From: Gymnopilus junonius
Taxonomy: Eukaryota; Basidiomycota; Agaricomycetes; Agaricales; Galerinaceae
DNA: 36,521 bases
Direction: 5' to 3'
NCBI GenBank assembly: GCA_015501075.1
Contig: JADNYJ010000322.1
Coordinates: 1-36,521, forward strand
Part shown: positions 11,547-23,759 of the stretch, in pieces
Layout of the letters: every line of letters begins with the position of its first letter
Numbering within the stretch: the first letter of the stretch is position 1
The notes under the pieces: generated by a model
Databases searched by the model: none
Told to the model about the DNA's origin: nothing
The model's input: the letters and a program-made list of their open reading frames with translations, nothing else
Program-made: the position numbers and the translations under genes

Positions 11547-13275
11547 TAGAACCTCTCACTTTCGACTCCACCTTGCTCTGTTTTTGCTCTGGTCGACCAA
11601 CTGCTGTCTGTTTTGCTCTGATTGCTACTTTTCGCGCCTTTCCCAACATGCTCTATGTTTTCCTGTGCTTTATCACCGACGATCTCTGCTGCCTCTGCCT
11701 TTGCTGCTGACTTTGAACCACCTTTGCTGACTGCTTTTTCTTTCTCACCCTAACTTAGACTTCATGTTCTACCTTATGTACTTTAGGCATCTATTAATCA
11801 ATGGCTTTATTTATTTGAAACAACTCTGAGTGTAAGAAATGAGAGCTCGAATAAGCTAGCTGAGCCCCCCTCCCTACGTCACTTGTATTGGATCAAAAAA
11901 AATTATAATTCATTTGCAATGCTCGAAAATTGTTGGCTGGTATTAGATCAAATTGGGTGACTTGTAATGCAACGGAATCATGCCTTTGATTTACAATGGG
12001 ATAAAACTATTCCACAGCAATGTGTGGCAGACAATTCTTGCAGTGCTTCGTAATAGACTGCCTGGTGGCAAGGCATTGTAAGCCTAGCAATTACTGCCAT
12101 CATTTCAATGAAAGAGTCCCTTGTAAGGATGGTGTATTGCAAATAGAACTATTGCTGTCTTTCTAATGTATTCTTGAGCATGATATGATTTTTTTCTGAT
12201 ACTCAATGAATTTCAGGGCCCATGTATGCGGTGCGCTCTTTTACTGATGCAGGAGTATGTGGGCCAGCAGCCAATGCCGCGAGAGTAAGGACAGGTTGGC
12301 AAATGATGCAAAAGATCGCTAGGTGTGATGTATCACGGAAAAAAGGGCAGGATTTGCTGTATGATGAGAATAGTCAGCATGGTGTTTCACTGAAAAGCAG
12401 AATTAAATCTCATCACCTCGAAACTGGGAGAATGATCCAACTGCGCGTTTGCGGTCATCTTGGCACGGATGAGAGAAAATGTGGATCTTTGCAGTGGGCA
12501 ATGCAGACCAGCTGTTATGGTGATTCAAGAGAACAGCTTGGTGAACTCGAGTGTATCTTCTGATCTTTTCGCCATCTGCGCACCTAGTGCAGCAGGCAGT
12601 TTACTGGACCATATTTTTCACTCGCACACACTGCCGTCATGGAAGGTGGGTAGAACGTCAGATCGTGGGCATGAGGTCGAGCGCACCGCTGATGAGAACA
12701 GGGCCCAGGCTCGAAAGTGGGCAATCGGCTATCGAAGCTGAGGAGCCGATTACCGACTTTCCTTTTTCGCCCTTGCTTTCAATGTCCATCCCTCTTGCAT
12801 TCCTCCCAAATTCTTTTGGATTTGAAGGCTTTGCTTGTGAACAATCTGGGATCTGGAAGAGCCCCATCAGCAAAACCGGAAAAAAAAGGTCTTGCGTTGT
12901 GGTCCAGTTAAATAGGGACAAACTTGGTATGCGTTTGTCGGGCCGGACCTTGCCTCTGCCAACATTGCCAATGGAAGACAAAGGATGACCAAGATGGTTG
13001 GTATCTGTCATGATGGTCAGTGTTTTATCTTTTCGTCGCCATTCTTCTGCTGAAACTGCAACATGAGATCATGATGGTGATAGTGTAGCTAGGCAAGGTC
13101 TTTCACTGACCAACTTGCCCATCAGATTGTTATTTCACACCATTCTTTCGCATGTACTATAACTCACGGCCAATATTCTACTTACATTAGAGTGCTCATA
13201 ATCTTGAGTTCTATTTACTCTGCAAGACCAAGCTGGTATGTACCTTATTCTGTCAGATCAAATAAGAAGCTACCC
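11547..13275. other. Spacer between units A and B
   Basis: This stretch has no gene that I can support. The open frames at 12222-12563, 12551-12988 and 12658-13011 overlap each other in different frames or strands and show no known domain, intron structure or promoter. The part from 11,900 to 12,000 contains ATTGCAA / CATTGTAA motifs related to those at 4.92-5.00 kb and may hold the right end of unit A. Confidence 0.45.
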
Positions 13276-16200
13276 TTAATTCATAGATCCAGCCTCCGAA
13301 TCACCATCTTCGGACATGTCCAGGCCGTCTTCATCATCTTCGAAATCACCGTGTTCCCTCAATTTATTCTGGTTATACCCATAATCATCGTCCTCATCAC
13401 TGCCGAACTTGTCAGATTCAGACATGCCGGCCTGTGGATCTTCAGTTTCGTTGAGGTCAAATTCCTCTTCCTCTTCCTCCATCTCCTCTATTATCTTCAT
13501 CTGCTTCTGTACGGTTAGTGCTATGATGACCGACACCATTTCCGAGATATCTCATGAACATGTCTTGATCAACAAACCTGACAAGGAAGGTAAGCTCTGT
13601 GAAAAGGGAACCAAGTGCACTTACATGTTGACATAATAATATTTCCAATCAACACCAGCTGCATATGCATCTCGGAACATGCGTGCAATGGAGGATCCAA
13701 GAAGCTCATCTGTGGGTATGATGTGCAAAAGCTGGAATGATGTGGACTCCACAGACAACATCTGCAGGGTTCACAAACCCAAAAGCATTGCGGTCATCAG
13801 AGGCAATGAAAGCAAGGTGATGAAATCGACGTGACTTGAAGCCACCCTCGAACTCGCCATCAATCTGGAAGAATTGCACATGGAGAAATTCAACACATTG
13901 CGAATGAGGTGAAAGAGTAGCATGGGACACTTCCACATGGTAGATCCCAATGACGCATCCATAGAGGTAGGGATGGCTGTCATTGTCCGCTGTGTCCTGA
14001 GTGAGCATCAAAATATCAGGGTGGGTTTTGGGGTTGATAGAGTCCTGGTTACGGCGCATGTCATATGTCATATAATTGACACGGAGGGTTGCATGGTGGT
14101 AAAGCTTGTTGCCTAAAATATTAAGAGCATCCCTCTCATCATCAGTGAAAGTGAAGCTCTGCTCAGCGCCATAAAATCGGCCTAAGATATGGTCCTTCAA
14201 ATCTGGAAGGAAATTCTTTGTGAGAGAAAAAAATCAGACTTTCTAATCAAGTTCAAATTGTAAAGCCTTACCTCGACTGCTGGATCTGGTGAGTTTTTGT
14301 GAACAAAGCATACTATATTCTCGTGGACCTTGTCAGACTTCGAGATTCAGTGATGTTCATGTGGCCACATGTAAGGAAGGGCATCACAGTCATCAAGTGG
14401 TATACACGGACTCGTCTCCTGGTCTTGATCATCATGCTTTGAACGTGTAGTCTCAACCTTCTTCCCTACAACTTTTCCCTCATACCTATTCGCCTGAGCA
14501 GGTCCTGATGACGGTAATGGACAGTTGCTTGTTTGACAAAGCTCTTTTGCTTATTTGTTCGCCCATAGAGCTGCTTTGTCTGCTTGTGTTCAAGCTCACC
14601 CTACACAAATTCAATGACGAATATCAAACACTGTATAAATTTGCTTACTATTAGTGTAGAATAGTTGTCAGTTGTTCCAAAGTTTTGTATATCCTCAAGG
14701 TAGTGGCCCATCGCATAGATTTTATACATGTTCAGATTGAAGGACTTGGCCTTCTTCGAGCCTTTACCAGTAACTTTGCCCACTGGCTTTCCCTGTTTAG
14801 TGGAATTGGCCATACGCTTAATATGAGCGGCTGCTTCTGTGGGTAGCTCCTTGGTTGCATAGGCCTTGCAGACCTTCTTGGCAAAGAGCCTAAGGGCAGC
14901 ACCTAATTCTCAGGTTTGGTCTTTGAGAAAGGTCAGTGTTGACTCCGTTTGGAGTCTCAACTTTGCACAGGCATGCCAAGTGCCCATGGTGAAGAGTAAG
15001 TCGAGAACAATTTTGTTATGAGCCGGAGGCAGCAAGCTCTCAAAGACAGGAAGAGCACACTATCCAAAATAAATTGAGATGGTTTCATGAAATCAAACGG
15101 CAGTAACTTACTTGCAGAAGATCCTCATAGTCTCGAGCTGCAAGCTTCTTCATTTCTGAAGCATTTGTGGTGAAGCGTCGAATCGTGTTAGAGCCAAATG
15201 TCAGAACACTGCGGTAGCTAATCAAGTTTAGAATGTATTTCTGAGACACAGTGAGAAAGACATTACCATTTGTTCAGAGTGGGAATCGCACCATTAATTA
15301 AATGGAGGATTCACATTAGCTGGATGAAGACAGCCTTCCAATTGCCAATTTCAATCTCGTGCAGGAGGTCTGATACTAGCATAGACAGATAGTTAAAGTC
15401 TAATGCAGACAGCTTCTTGGAAAATGCATTCTAGAAAGTTGATTAGCAACATTGATTGGGCACTCTGTAAGTTTCTTACCCTTGTTGGTGTCAAGGATTG
15501 TCCTCGGAGATGCTCTTCAACTTTTGCACCAGTCACTCCCATGCCATGCTCAAAAATCAATCGCGAGAAGATTTGACCACTTCACGATATGTGCTGTCAT
15601 CCACCCGAAGGCGTTGGCGACACTGCTCATCAGCCTTTGTGCCAAGAGCTGATATAAATTTCTTAAGCATCAGTGTATGAGGCGACGGGCAGAGAGCAAG
15701 TTGACGAATGCATGAAGCTAGGATCCTGCCATGAAAATCAGTACATTTCTTCAAGGAGTAATGACTCATACTTTTCTGGTAGTCAGCAGAATATGTGAAG
15801 AATCGAGGGAAGTGCCTGCAGATCACATCATCTGCACATTCAGTAATAATGCTGTGCTTATAGGCGACGACAAAGTCATCATCTAGAATCAATCCCCAGA
15901 CAGCCTGCATAATTTCGCGCTTCACATGTGTTATGACAGCAGCTGATGGAGCTTTTCCATATTTCCGAATGTAAATATCTTCGAAGTCATCAGGTAACTG
16001 CATCATAATCAGTTGAGGGATTTCAACAACAAGCTAATAAATACTGGTGGAATGTGGGCAATGTGATGTGCTGCATGTTGGGTTGGTCTGCCGCGAGGGT
16101 ATTTTGATTGCATGCCAGGAAAGAAATAGACCAGCCACATCGAGGCATCACCAAAATCAGCCAGATGTGTTGAGTCGGACCAGAGCATAATTGCAAAGAC

Positions 16201-17471
16201 AGCATTCTCAACTGGCTTGAGATCGGGAGGATCAGTCAGAAGCACAAGGGGTAACTTAGCAATCTTCATGTCTTCCTCCAAGTATTTGTCAGCTGTGTAC
16301 AGCTCACTTATAATGCACTGGGGAGTGCTTTCTGGCATCTGCTGCCAGTACATCTTGAAAGGAATATTCTGCCAGGATTTTGCTGACTCATCCTTGGCAG
16401 CTGCGTGCATAACTTCCGGGATTTTGCGATAGTGAATGCCTCTTATCCGCAAGTGGTGCGCTTTGTCCTCGGAAGCGAATTTATGCCCTGCACATGGAAG
16501 GGGGATCTTGATTGTTGCTTCGTGCCAAATATGTTCATTTGCAAATGGGGCAGCAGGGTCATCAGCCGAGTCCAGAAGAGATGTTTCCTGAGCATAATTA
16601 AAATTCCAGGTGTCTTCCAGATTGAAATTGTCAGCTTTGATAACATCATCAAGAAGTGAAGTTAGCTCAGCCTGAGATTTTTGTCGTGAGCCATTGTAGT
16701 GCCAGTTCAGTATCTGAAAAGATGTTTCATTACTCAGAGGTGAGAATGGATTATCGGCCGAGGGGGTCTCCATTCCGGGGTTAAAGCCTTTCCACCAATG
16801 GCGAGAATCATGCTCAGTGGAAGGACGGGCGTCACCCTCACAGATATCATCAAGAGTTGAGCTCACATCTGGCTGGTGGTAAGGCTTGCGAGGATAGACT
16901 CGATAGATACCAAACTCATCAGGGTCAGTTTTAAACATGGGATTATCCTCTGTTGGTTCTTGAGGTATGGCAGTAGGAAGATTAGATGCTGCAGTATGCG
17001 GAGGGACAACTGGCGCTTTTGGCAGAACAGGAGGCATGTGAGGAATTTTGGTGGTCCTTGAACTCGGCAAAAAATCTTTAAAGATCCCGGGAAACCTACG
17101 AGGTCGACCAGATTTCATTGGAGGAGGAATGAAAGGTGGAGGAGAAGGTTCGGGTTCTGAAGGAGTCTCAAGAACTTTAGCACCTGGCGGAGGCTCATCA
17201 ATGTCCATAGCAAAATCAAGAGCCTACAAGGAAGGGCATTTTATAAAGCATAAATATGGCATACAAGTTCACTGACTGGCTGCGTCTCTTCCTGACTCTT
17301 CTGACTGGATGTTCATGATAGAATCTTCATTATTAGTCGAGGTTTCTTTTTTTTCTTCATTGCGATTGAATGGCGGTACTCTGGGCATGAATTTCGATGG
17401 GTCGTCAAGGCCTGCATCTTGTCATATCCTTTGTCGCATCCAGAACACACAAATTTTTTTTCCTTTGGCAT
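13276..17471 (-). pseudogene. Plavaka-type transposase, unit B (decayed)
   Basis: This is a second, diverged Plavaka transposase. The ATG at 17471 gives an N-terminal finger CSGC..THRNSC (residues 9-29) as in unit A. Exon 1 (17471-17277) and exon 2 (17223-16045) join across a 53-bp intron in phase 0, and exon 3 starts at 15997; intron positions match unit A. Hallmarks are LWSDSTHLADFGDASMW, FFTYSADYQK, VSDLLHEIEIGNWK, GTWHACAKLRL, GTTDNYST with GELEHKQ, LKDHILGRF and DQDMFMRYLGNGVGH, then an acidic tail. Defects are TGA at 17315-17313, 15313-15311, 14912-14910 and 14349-14347, and frameshifts near 15577, 14545, 13728 and 13470. The CPxC zinc pair of unit A reads CPSPH here. It is more decayed than unit A, hence an older insertion. 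Confidence 0.86.
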
Positions 17472-17639
17472 AATATGAGTTGGTGGAAGAGATGAGAGTG
17501 AAGTTCAACATGCTGGCGGGACAATGTGAATCCTGAAGATGCAACGGCAGCAACACGATGCGTCCAGTCACATGACCTTTCGCGTATGGTCCAAGCGAGT
17601 GATGGCTTCCATCATGTCCATTCTTTCTCCCATACCACC
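17472..17639. promoter_or_regulatory. Shared divergent promoter of unit B
   Basis: These 168 bp lie between the outward-facing ATGs of transposase B (17471, minus) and DUF6698 B (17640, plus). The region contains a TCACATGACC motif near 17566, in the place where unit A has a CACGTG box. Nothing else is recognisable. Confidence 0.5.
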
Positions 17640-19587
17640 ATGCCGCAAAACACTACACGTCCGCGACACTCTGCACCTCCAGCAACTGCAACTGCAGACT
17701 CAGAATCGACTTCTGGGTGTGACTCTTCGTCTTCGAGCAGTGAAGAAGAGACACCTCCAGTCACCAAGGTTGCCAATCTCCACAAACGTAGGAGGCGATC
17801 AGATAGGAAGAAATCTGGCCGAAAAAACAAGTGAGTAACATCAAGTCCTAATTGTATGCTATCGACTAAGCTCATTATTCTGGAAGTCGAAAACAGATAA
17901 GGCTGATGACCCATTTGACCCATTTTGGCAGTTCGCTGCATGGTACCTTCATTCTCAGCATGCTTTTCTGGACTACGGCAATGTCTTTGCCTATGGGATG
18001 AAGTATGAGGCCAAGAAGTATGGAAAACTGACCCGTGAAAAGTGAGTATATGCATATTTTTGACCTTACCTCTTTAAATCGAATGTTGTAGATTCGTTCG
18101 AAAATATCATGCTGAGCTCAAATGCTATTTTGCGATGAAGGACAACATTGAGACTTTTGACAAAGTTGTTCCTAAGCTTATCAAGTCTGGCACATTGCTT
18201 GACTTGACGAAGCATGTAAGTCAATTCCCCAGCACATATATTTATTAATTGAGAGTCCTAGATGAATGACGGTGCTGGCCAAGCTCGTGGCAATGACATC
18301 AAAGGCCTTCTAGATGTGGGCTTGGCTTATCTGGCACTGGATCTGCCGAACAAGACCTTGGACCCAAAGATTGATCTTCTAAAAAAGAAAGAGGCAACTC
18401 ATGGTCATCACCATCTGACACTTTCTCGCCTTCTCACCCCAGTCCGAGTTCTAGCTGACTATGATAAGAATCCTAAAGAGTAAGCTCCTCCTGTTTGCAT
18501 TTTCATCACTTACTTGTTTCAGATATCGAGCAAAGCTACTGCGCAGTGCAATCAAGTTCAATGATGAGGATTTTCCATCCCTTTTGTACCCCCAACCTGA
18601 TGGCCATGATCCTGATGATCTGGACACGGATCTCCTCAGAAACCACACGGCTGTCAGAGTGAGTCTTTTAATACTCTAAAAGCACCATGTCTCATTTATA
18701 GTTCTTCAAACACATCTTCACTTCACTGGAGACAGCAGTGCGAGATCTTGGACTGAAGCTCAAGAGACGCAAAGGGCAAGCAAAGATCAACCATATGACA
18801 GAGGTGACCCCAGGCTCCATCGCTTATGCATATTTAATGGTACGTCATTCTTAATTTGAATGCCAGATAACTGATGCTGTCTTCTAGTTTTGGTACAACA
18901 TATCTGCTCTCGATGATTGGAGGACCGAAGATGATCTCATGGACTGCTCAGAATTGTATCTCATGATATTGGGATATTTTGAGGAGGTGCAGGATGATGA
19001 TGAAGGGACTATCCAGTGGCAAAAAGATACTCTAGATTGGTGGAACTAGTAAGTGTTTTCTATCTTTTCGTGGCGTCAACTTGTTGCCTGATCCATCTAG
19101 CGCTGTTTTCGGAATCATCCCTGAGAATTTGGATGACAAGCCTGAAGACCATCCCACAGCCATGACCTTGCAGCTCCTTCATGAGCAGCAAGCCCGGAAG
19201 GCTGCTGCTGCCGATGCTGCTAAGGTGGCTCACAATGATGCCATCAACCCTGAGGGCAGACGCTCTAGCCACTCTCCTGGTGATGATCCGGCGATGCTTT
19301 TCAACAATGAACTGGGCGACCAACCTAACATGAACAACCCAGGTCCAAGATGATCCATCACGCCGTCTCCACCTTCTGATTCTGCCTGGCCACCTGTCAA
19401 TGTTTCGGGCACCTTGATGCCACCACGTACGTCTTCACCTGCCAATGTTTCTCACTCACACTCTTCTCATCGAACTCTAATGCCATCCCAATGCATAAAC
19501 CTTCCCAACAAAACTGGCTTGCCACAGCAATGGCCGAGTAACTTTGGCCACAAGAATCTATTTGGAACAAGAACTACGAAGAATTGA
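17640..19587 (+). pseudogene. DUF6698-family protein, unit B (eight exons, one TGA stop)
   Basis: Exons 17640-17830, 17871-18041, 18092-18215, 18262-18479, 18523-18658, 18702-18839, 18888-19048 and 19101-19587 join in phase. The N-terminus is Ser/Glu-rich, then basic (RRRRSDRKKSGRK), suggesting a nuclear localisation signal. The core has DPFWQFAAWYL, LTPVRVLADYDKNP, FPSLLYPQPDGHDPDDL, LLRNHTAVRFFKHIFTS, INHMTEVTPGSIAYAY and DTLDWWN, matching my recollection of DUF6698 and aligning block by block with unit A (FPSLLYP with YPSFLYP; MTEVTPGS with MTEVFPEA). The C-terminus is Pro/Ser-rich. A single in-frame TGA (19351-19353) falls in the disordered tail, so the core could still be made. The function is unknown. 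Confidence 0.78.
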
Positions 19588-21269
19588 TGCTCCCATACCT
19601 AGGCTTCACCTCCCATAGGTCTCGGACTCACGCATATTCGCCACTTTTTGCTCTGCTTTCACATTGCTTAACGACTTTGTTCTTAGACTTCTCTATTGGC
19701 TCATGGTTCTCAGTCATGCTCGGACTTCTTAGGACTCATCAGTTTCTATTATTCAAATGCTCTGCTGATTTTCTGTTCATCATTGACTCATGCACGCTTC
19801 GCTTTTAGACTTGTTGCTCCTGACTTAGTACTCCCTCTGTCTGCCCTGTATAGTAAATAGACACTGTGAACTCAAATGTATTCTTTCATCAGACCTTGAA
19901 GAACAAATCGGAGCCAAATGGAATGGTATACTATGATTAGCTACATAACTTTGACAGCCATCTAGAATGTGCAATGTCAAGTACTACCAAGTTTGTGCCA
20001 GGCATCTTGCTTGGCCATCTTTGAGCAAGGTGACAAGGCTCACCAAATTGTCCCGAGAAGACACTGCTTACTTTCTTTCCCAACATGGCAAGGTTCGAAA
20101 AGAAGGAGTGACCTGACAAAGTTCGCAATTTTGGCAAAATCCATAAAGTCGGTCGTGATTTACCGCATTTGAGTGTGCAGACCAGGCACGATAACTTGCA
20201 TGCCATCTAGGTTTGGGTTGTGAGCATTTTATGCATTATACCACCAGGTATTGCAAGCTAACAATTATCCGGTTTTGCTGATGCCCGAGCTTTCTGTGAC
20301 TATCATTGAACTTACTAGATCTCTGGGAGCATGACGGCTCCACTATTTGGACTGAAGAGCTTGGTATCTGCCAGATGGCCCAACATCGATGTTTCGAGCT
20401 CCATTGCTCAGTGCTTTCAAACTTGCTTTTAATTAACTTTGACTTGCACTGTGTCTTGCAGCAGAATTGCTGGTATACAGTTGTGCCTACCTTTGGAATC
20501 ATAGCTGCTTCCCGGAAATTGAGTATACAAGACGCCAAATCCTGATAACTTGTATGCATGCCACTCTAGTGTCCAGCACCAAGGCTTTGAACCAACGCCG
20601 AAGAATTTTACCACATTGGCTTGCTAGTCTTTTCTTTTATTGCTTAAAACTCTGACTACAAGGCCGTAAGCACTTCCTCAAATGATCTTATGATGATCAA
20701 TTGGGAGAATTTCCATTCCTTCCTGAATGGCATCAAGCATGAGCTCCGTACTTCTTTAAGCTCATGTATAAGGCTGTCCATATTATGCTACAGCATTTCT
20801 TCTTGACCTTTCTGCATAACATCATCACTTTGCAACAAGATATGATCTAGCTGAGAAGGACCAAAAAGTGTATCTATCCTGGCAAAAATCTAGGATTTAC
20901 CTCCGAACTGCTCCTGACCTTCCCGGACTGCATGCAGCAACATTTTTCATGCATTCTTATCCACACCTCTGCCTACTTCATCATTTGCTCCAGCCACTAT
21001 ACACTTTGCAGCATTCTCATCCTGCCCAAGGAATCTGCCCTACACCCCAATCCTGGCCTTGGTCTCAAGTATAAGGAAAGGGTGAATGACATTCAAATCA
21101 AAATACTCAATGGGAAGCATGGCATCATGTTCATTTTACAGGCTTGCACATGCAATTGACAAGGAAATATTGCATGACTCCATTCGATAAAGTGCCTTCG
21201 CTCGACTTCCGTAGAGACTCAAACTCTTCTAATAGTAGTCACATGCAAACTTGGTCATGAGCTACAAGC
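19588..21269. other. Gene-free DNA right of unit B
   Basis: No supported gene is present. The open frames on both strands overlap and lack domains. Two imperfect direct repeats with a GATAACTTG..CATGCCA..TCTAG pattern lie at 20190-20210 and 20544-20569, and a related GCCATCTAGAATG lies near 19960. They may be subterminal repeats of unit B. Confidence 0.4.
20190..20569. repeat. Pair of imperfect direct repeats (20190-20210; 20544-20569)
   Basis: Both copies start ATAACTTG and contain CATGCCA followed by TCTAG; the second has small insertions. They are about 350 bp apart and lie beyond the end of the unit B DUF6698 gene. The role is unknown. Confidence 0.4.
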
Positions 21270-22769
21270 GTGGCTCATCCTGTGTTCCTTGGTTGCTCTT
21301 CATCATTACTAATGTACTACTATGTCAGTGAGGATGTTGGCTCCAATTGTGGTGTCAGAGACCCTAAAGGCTCTGCTTCCAAAGCATCACATCATTCATA
21401 CAGTGACGTGGTTGCTTCGCAACCTGGTACATCTGCTAGTCAGAGTGTCCAGGTTGAGGATACCCCTCTTGCACCTTCCCGCATTGCAGATAAGGGTGCA
21501 AGAGCAGAAAGTGATAATGCTCGCATTGTAGATGTACAATTCCGAGTTAATAAAGATACTATCCATGCCAGTAGTCTATTTGGCTCGGACAATGAAGATG
21601 ATGGCCAGGGACCGTGGACAACAGTGCCCAGATGGCATCCATCACCGCCGCCTGCATTGCATAAGCGTGCCAAGAGAATGGACCAGAAGAAGCCAGCCAT
21701 GGGAGCCATCCCCAGAACTCTTGACAAAGAGCTTGCCTCCGTCATCAGTGAGGCTGAGAAGTCATTGACACCTGCCGAGAAGGAAAGACTCTCACACAGG
21801 CATAAGAATATTAAGTCCTCATGAAGGAGCAGTACATCTTCATGTGAGGAAGGTCCTTCCAGACCGAAAGGCAAAGGTGCTGACTTTCGGAATTGGAAAG
21901 GTCTCATCTCTGATGATGAGGATTTGAATTTAGAGTCACAGAAAGCGGCTCTCAAATCTATCAACCAAGGTTTGAGGAAGGATAAACCTCCTCATATGTC
22001 TCAACCACCTTCGGAAATGCACCCCCGTGCATCGGAAACATGCTCGTAGAACAGAGGTTCGGCAGTTCCCACACCTGCTGAACATGCCAACACTAGCAAG
22101 AACATGCCACCGGGCAAAGTGCGCACGTCCAAGCCATCTAGGAACATGCTACCCGCTACAGTGCAAGCTGTTTCATAGATACCAGTAAACAGTTACCTCA
22201 GAGTAGCCTTGAATAAGCTTAGTAAGGACCATCCTAAGCACCGGAGGTCCACTAATCTGTCGGAGAGTCCATCTTTGCCGAGTTCGAGCTCAGACAGCAC
22301 AGAGTCATCATCTGAGAGTTCATTGACACCTTCTAGTTCGTTTAGCAGCTCAGGATCTCAGCAGTCCCAATCTAGGCATTCTCAATCTAAATGGAGGACC
22401 TCACGCAAGCACCGCCATGGTAAGAAAAGAAGGCACTGGCATTCTAAATTCAGGTTGAGATCGCGTCATACATACAAGGTCATTCGACCTCGTGAGTACA
22501 AGGGTAATCCCAATGTGACTGAATACACTAGATTCATAAAAGAGTCTATTAATTACATTGAAGACAGTCACATTAAGCCTGAACATGCTTGCAATGCATT
22601 TTCTCATTTCATGTCTGGATGGGCATATGAATTCTATACACTCAGAGTTTCTATGCACGAAGACAACTGGACTTTGGAAGAGTTCTTTACCGAGCTTTTC
22701 AATTATTGCTTTGCATTAGATTTTCAGAGCAAGATGTGTCAGCATATGGATCAGTGTATCATCTGTTAA
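21270..22769 (+). pseudogene. Ty3/Gypsy-like Gag remnant
   Basis: One plus-strand frame stays open for about 1.5 kb except for TGA at 21822, TAG at 22047 and TAG at 22176. The N-terminal two thirds are disordered, with an acidic GSDNEDDGQGPWTTVPRW segment and a long Ser-rich tract (22260-22370), then a basic RKHRHGKKRRHWHSKFRL patch. The C-terminal part matches the retrotransposon Gag capsid pattern: RPREYKGNPNVTEYTRFIKE, SHFMSGWAYEFYTLRV and WTLEEFFTELFNYCF. It stops at 22769, where a complete Gag would continue to the zinc knuckle. No protease, reverse transcriptase or integrase follows anywhere in the window, so this is a truncated or non-autonomous copy. The 21270 start is arbitrary. Confidence 0.7.
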
Positions 22770-23137
22770 GTTCTTATCTCTTACCATCACCTCCACCTCC
22801 CCTTCCCTCCCCTTCTCCTCTCTCTGCTCTGCCTTCAACCTCGGACCATGGCTGTGAGCCCCTCCCCTCTGTTGAGGGATGTGGGCCTGGCTATCTTCAA
22901 TTATGGGGCAATGGATATGAGGAGGGGACCCAGTCAGTGGGAGGCCCACCAGGTACATCAGAACGGGCGCACGCAGGATCGCGTGCCTGTTCCTTCTGTT
23001 TTTTCTTGATGTTTTCTATACTAAATACCGTATACTACATTTTACAGGTATGCTATGCCTTGCTGTCAACTGTTACTCCAGTTGCGGCTCCTTGTCCCCC
23101 TCCCTTGCTTCCAACTGCAAGCTGGAGGTTTTTTTTT

Positions 23138-23170
23138 GGCTCATGTATGGGGTTTACCCCTGCATCAAGC
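23138..23170. repeat. Palindrome module 1 after oligo-T
   Basis: After a T tract, GCTCATGTATGGGG and CCCCTGCATCAAGC form an imperfect hairpin around TTTA. It is the first of four comparable modules. Confidence 0.55.
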
Positions 23171-23258
23171 TTAGACCCATTCGCTCCCCCCGTCGCCTAC
23201 CACTGCCTGCGTTGACTCCCCCTCCCTCACTTGCAAATGTGAGCCAGAGGTTTTTTTT

Positions 23259-23290
23259 GGCCGGGCAAGGGTCTAACCCTCTGCCTAGCC
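23259..23290. repeat. Palindrome module 2 after oligo-T
   Basis: GGCCGGGCAAGGGT and ACCCTCTGCCTAGCC pair around a CTA centre. The arms differ from module 1 but keep most pairing, and an 8-T tract precedes. Confidence 0.5.
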
Positions 23291-23355
23291 ATTTTACTTT
23301 TCTTTTTGGAAAACGGTGGGCTTTAACGGGTCACATTAGCGGCGCATTTACCCAC

Positions 23356-23383
23356 TGGCACGTCTGCTCAACCAGACGTGCCA
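23356..23383. repeat. Hairpin H1, 11-bp perfect arms, CTCAAC loop
   Basis: TGGCACGTCTG and CAGACGTGCCA are exact reverse complements separated by CTCAAC. Confidence 0.75.
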
Positions 23384-23520
23384 CTTTTCTCTTCACGCTG
23401 CCCCCCTCGTATGTAAATGCAAGGTGTGGAGTTTTTTTTTTGTTCCAGCTTCAGGTCGACCTATGCTCGAGCTTTTTTTTTGTTGATGGCAATGTACAAG
23501 GAGGTGGCTACGCCTTCTCG

Positions 23521-23542
23521 AATGACTGTTCAGCCAGTCATT
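23521..23542. repeat. Hairpin H3, 8-bp perfect arms, TTCAGC loop
   Basis: AATGACTG and CAGTCATT are exact reverse complements separated by TTCAGC. The arm sequence differs from H1, yet pairing is complete and the loop is nearly the same. Confidence 0.7.
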
Positions 23543-23640
23543 GCTGCCGTTCACCTTCTGACTCACATGCAACTGTGAGTTGGGGGATTTCTGAGTGAGA
23601 ACTGGGTTGACGGGCTGCTGGCATCAGCTTGGACACCCTT

Positions 23641-23668
23641 TGGCATGTCTGTTCAACTCAGCGTGCCA
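23641..23668. repeat. Hairpin H2, TTCAACT loop
   Basis: TGGCATGTCTG, then TTCAACT, then CAGCGTGCCA. This is a diverged copy of H1, 285 bp downstream, with one arm base lost. Confidence 0.65.
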
Positions 23669-23727
23669 TTTTTTTAAATTCTATCTAGCTCCCTCACTTT
23701 CAAACGCGAGTCGAGGCTCTTTTTTTC

Positions 23728-23759
23728 ACTCATGTATGGGGTATACCCCTGCATTGAGT
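23728..23759. repeat. Palindrome module 3 after oligo-T
   Basis: ACTCATGTATGGGG and CCCCTGCATTGAGT flank TATA. The outer ACTCA/TGAGT pair differs from modules 1 and 4 but still pairs. Confidence 0.55.

Noticed and set aside
12222..13011. Overlapping frames between units A and B
   Set aside because: Several frames of similar length overlap on both strands with no recognisable domain or splice structure.
13192..13518. Hydrophobic plus-strand frame that looks like membrane segments
   Set aside because: It is the antisense of the acidic tail of transposase B.
21350..21360. TGGTGTCAGAG resembling a tRNA primer-binding site
   Set aside because: No LTR end (..CA) precedes it and no 5' LTR was found upstream, so the match is too short to support.
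23050..23598. Cys/Phe-rich frame of 182 codons
   Set aside because: It runs through oligo-T tracts and hairpin repeats; the Phe runs come from T tracts and the frame is not shared between repeat copies.
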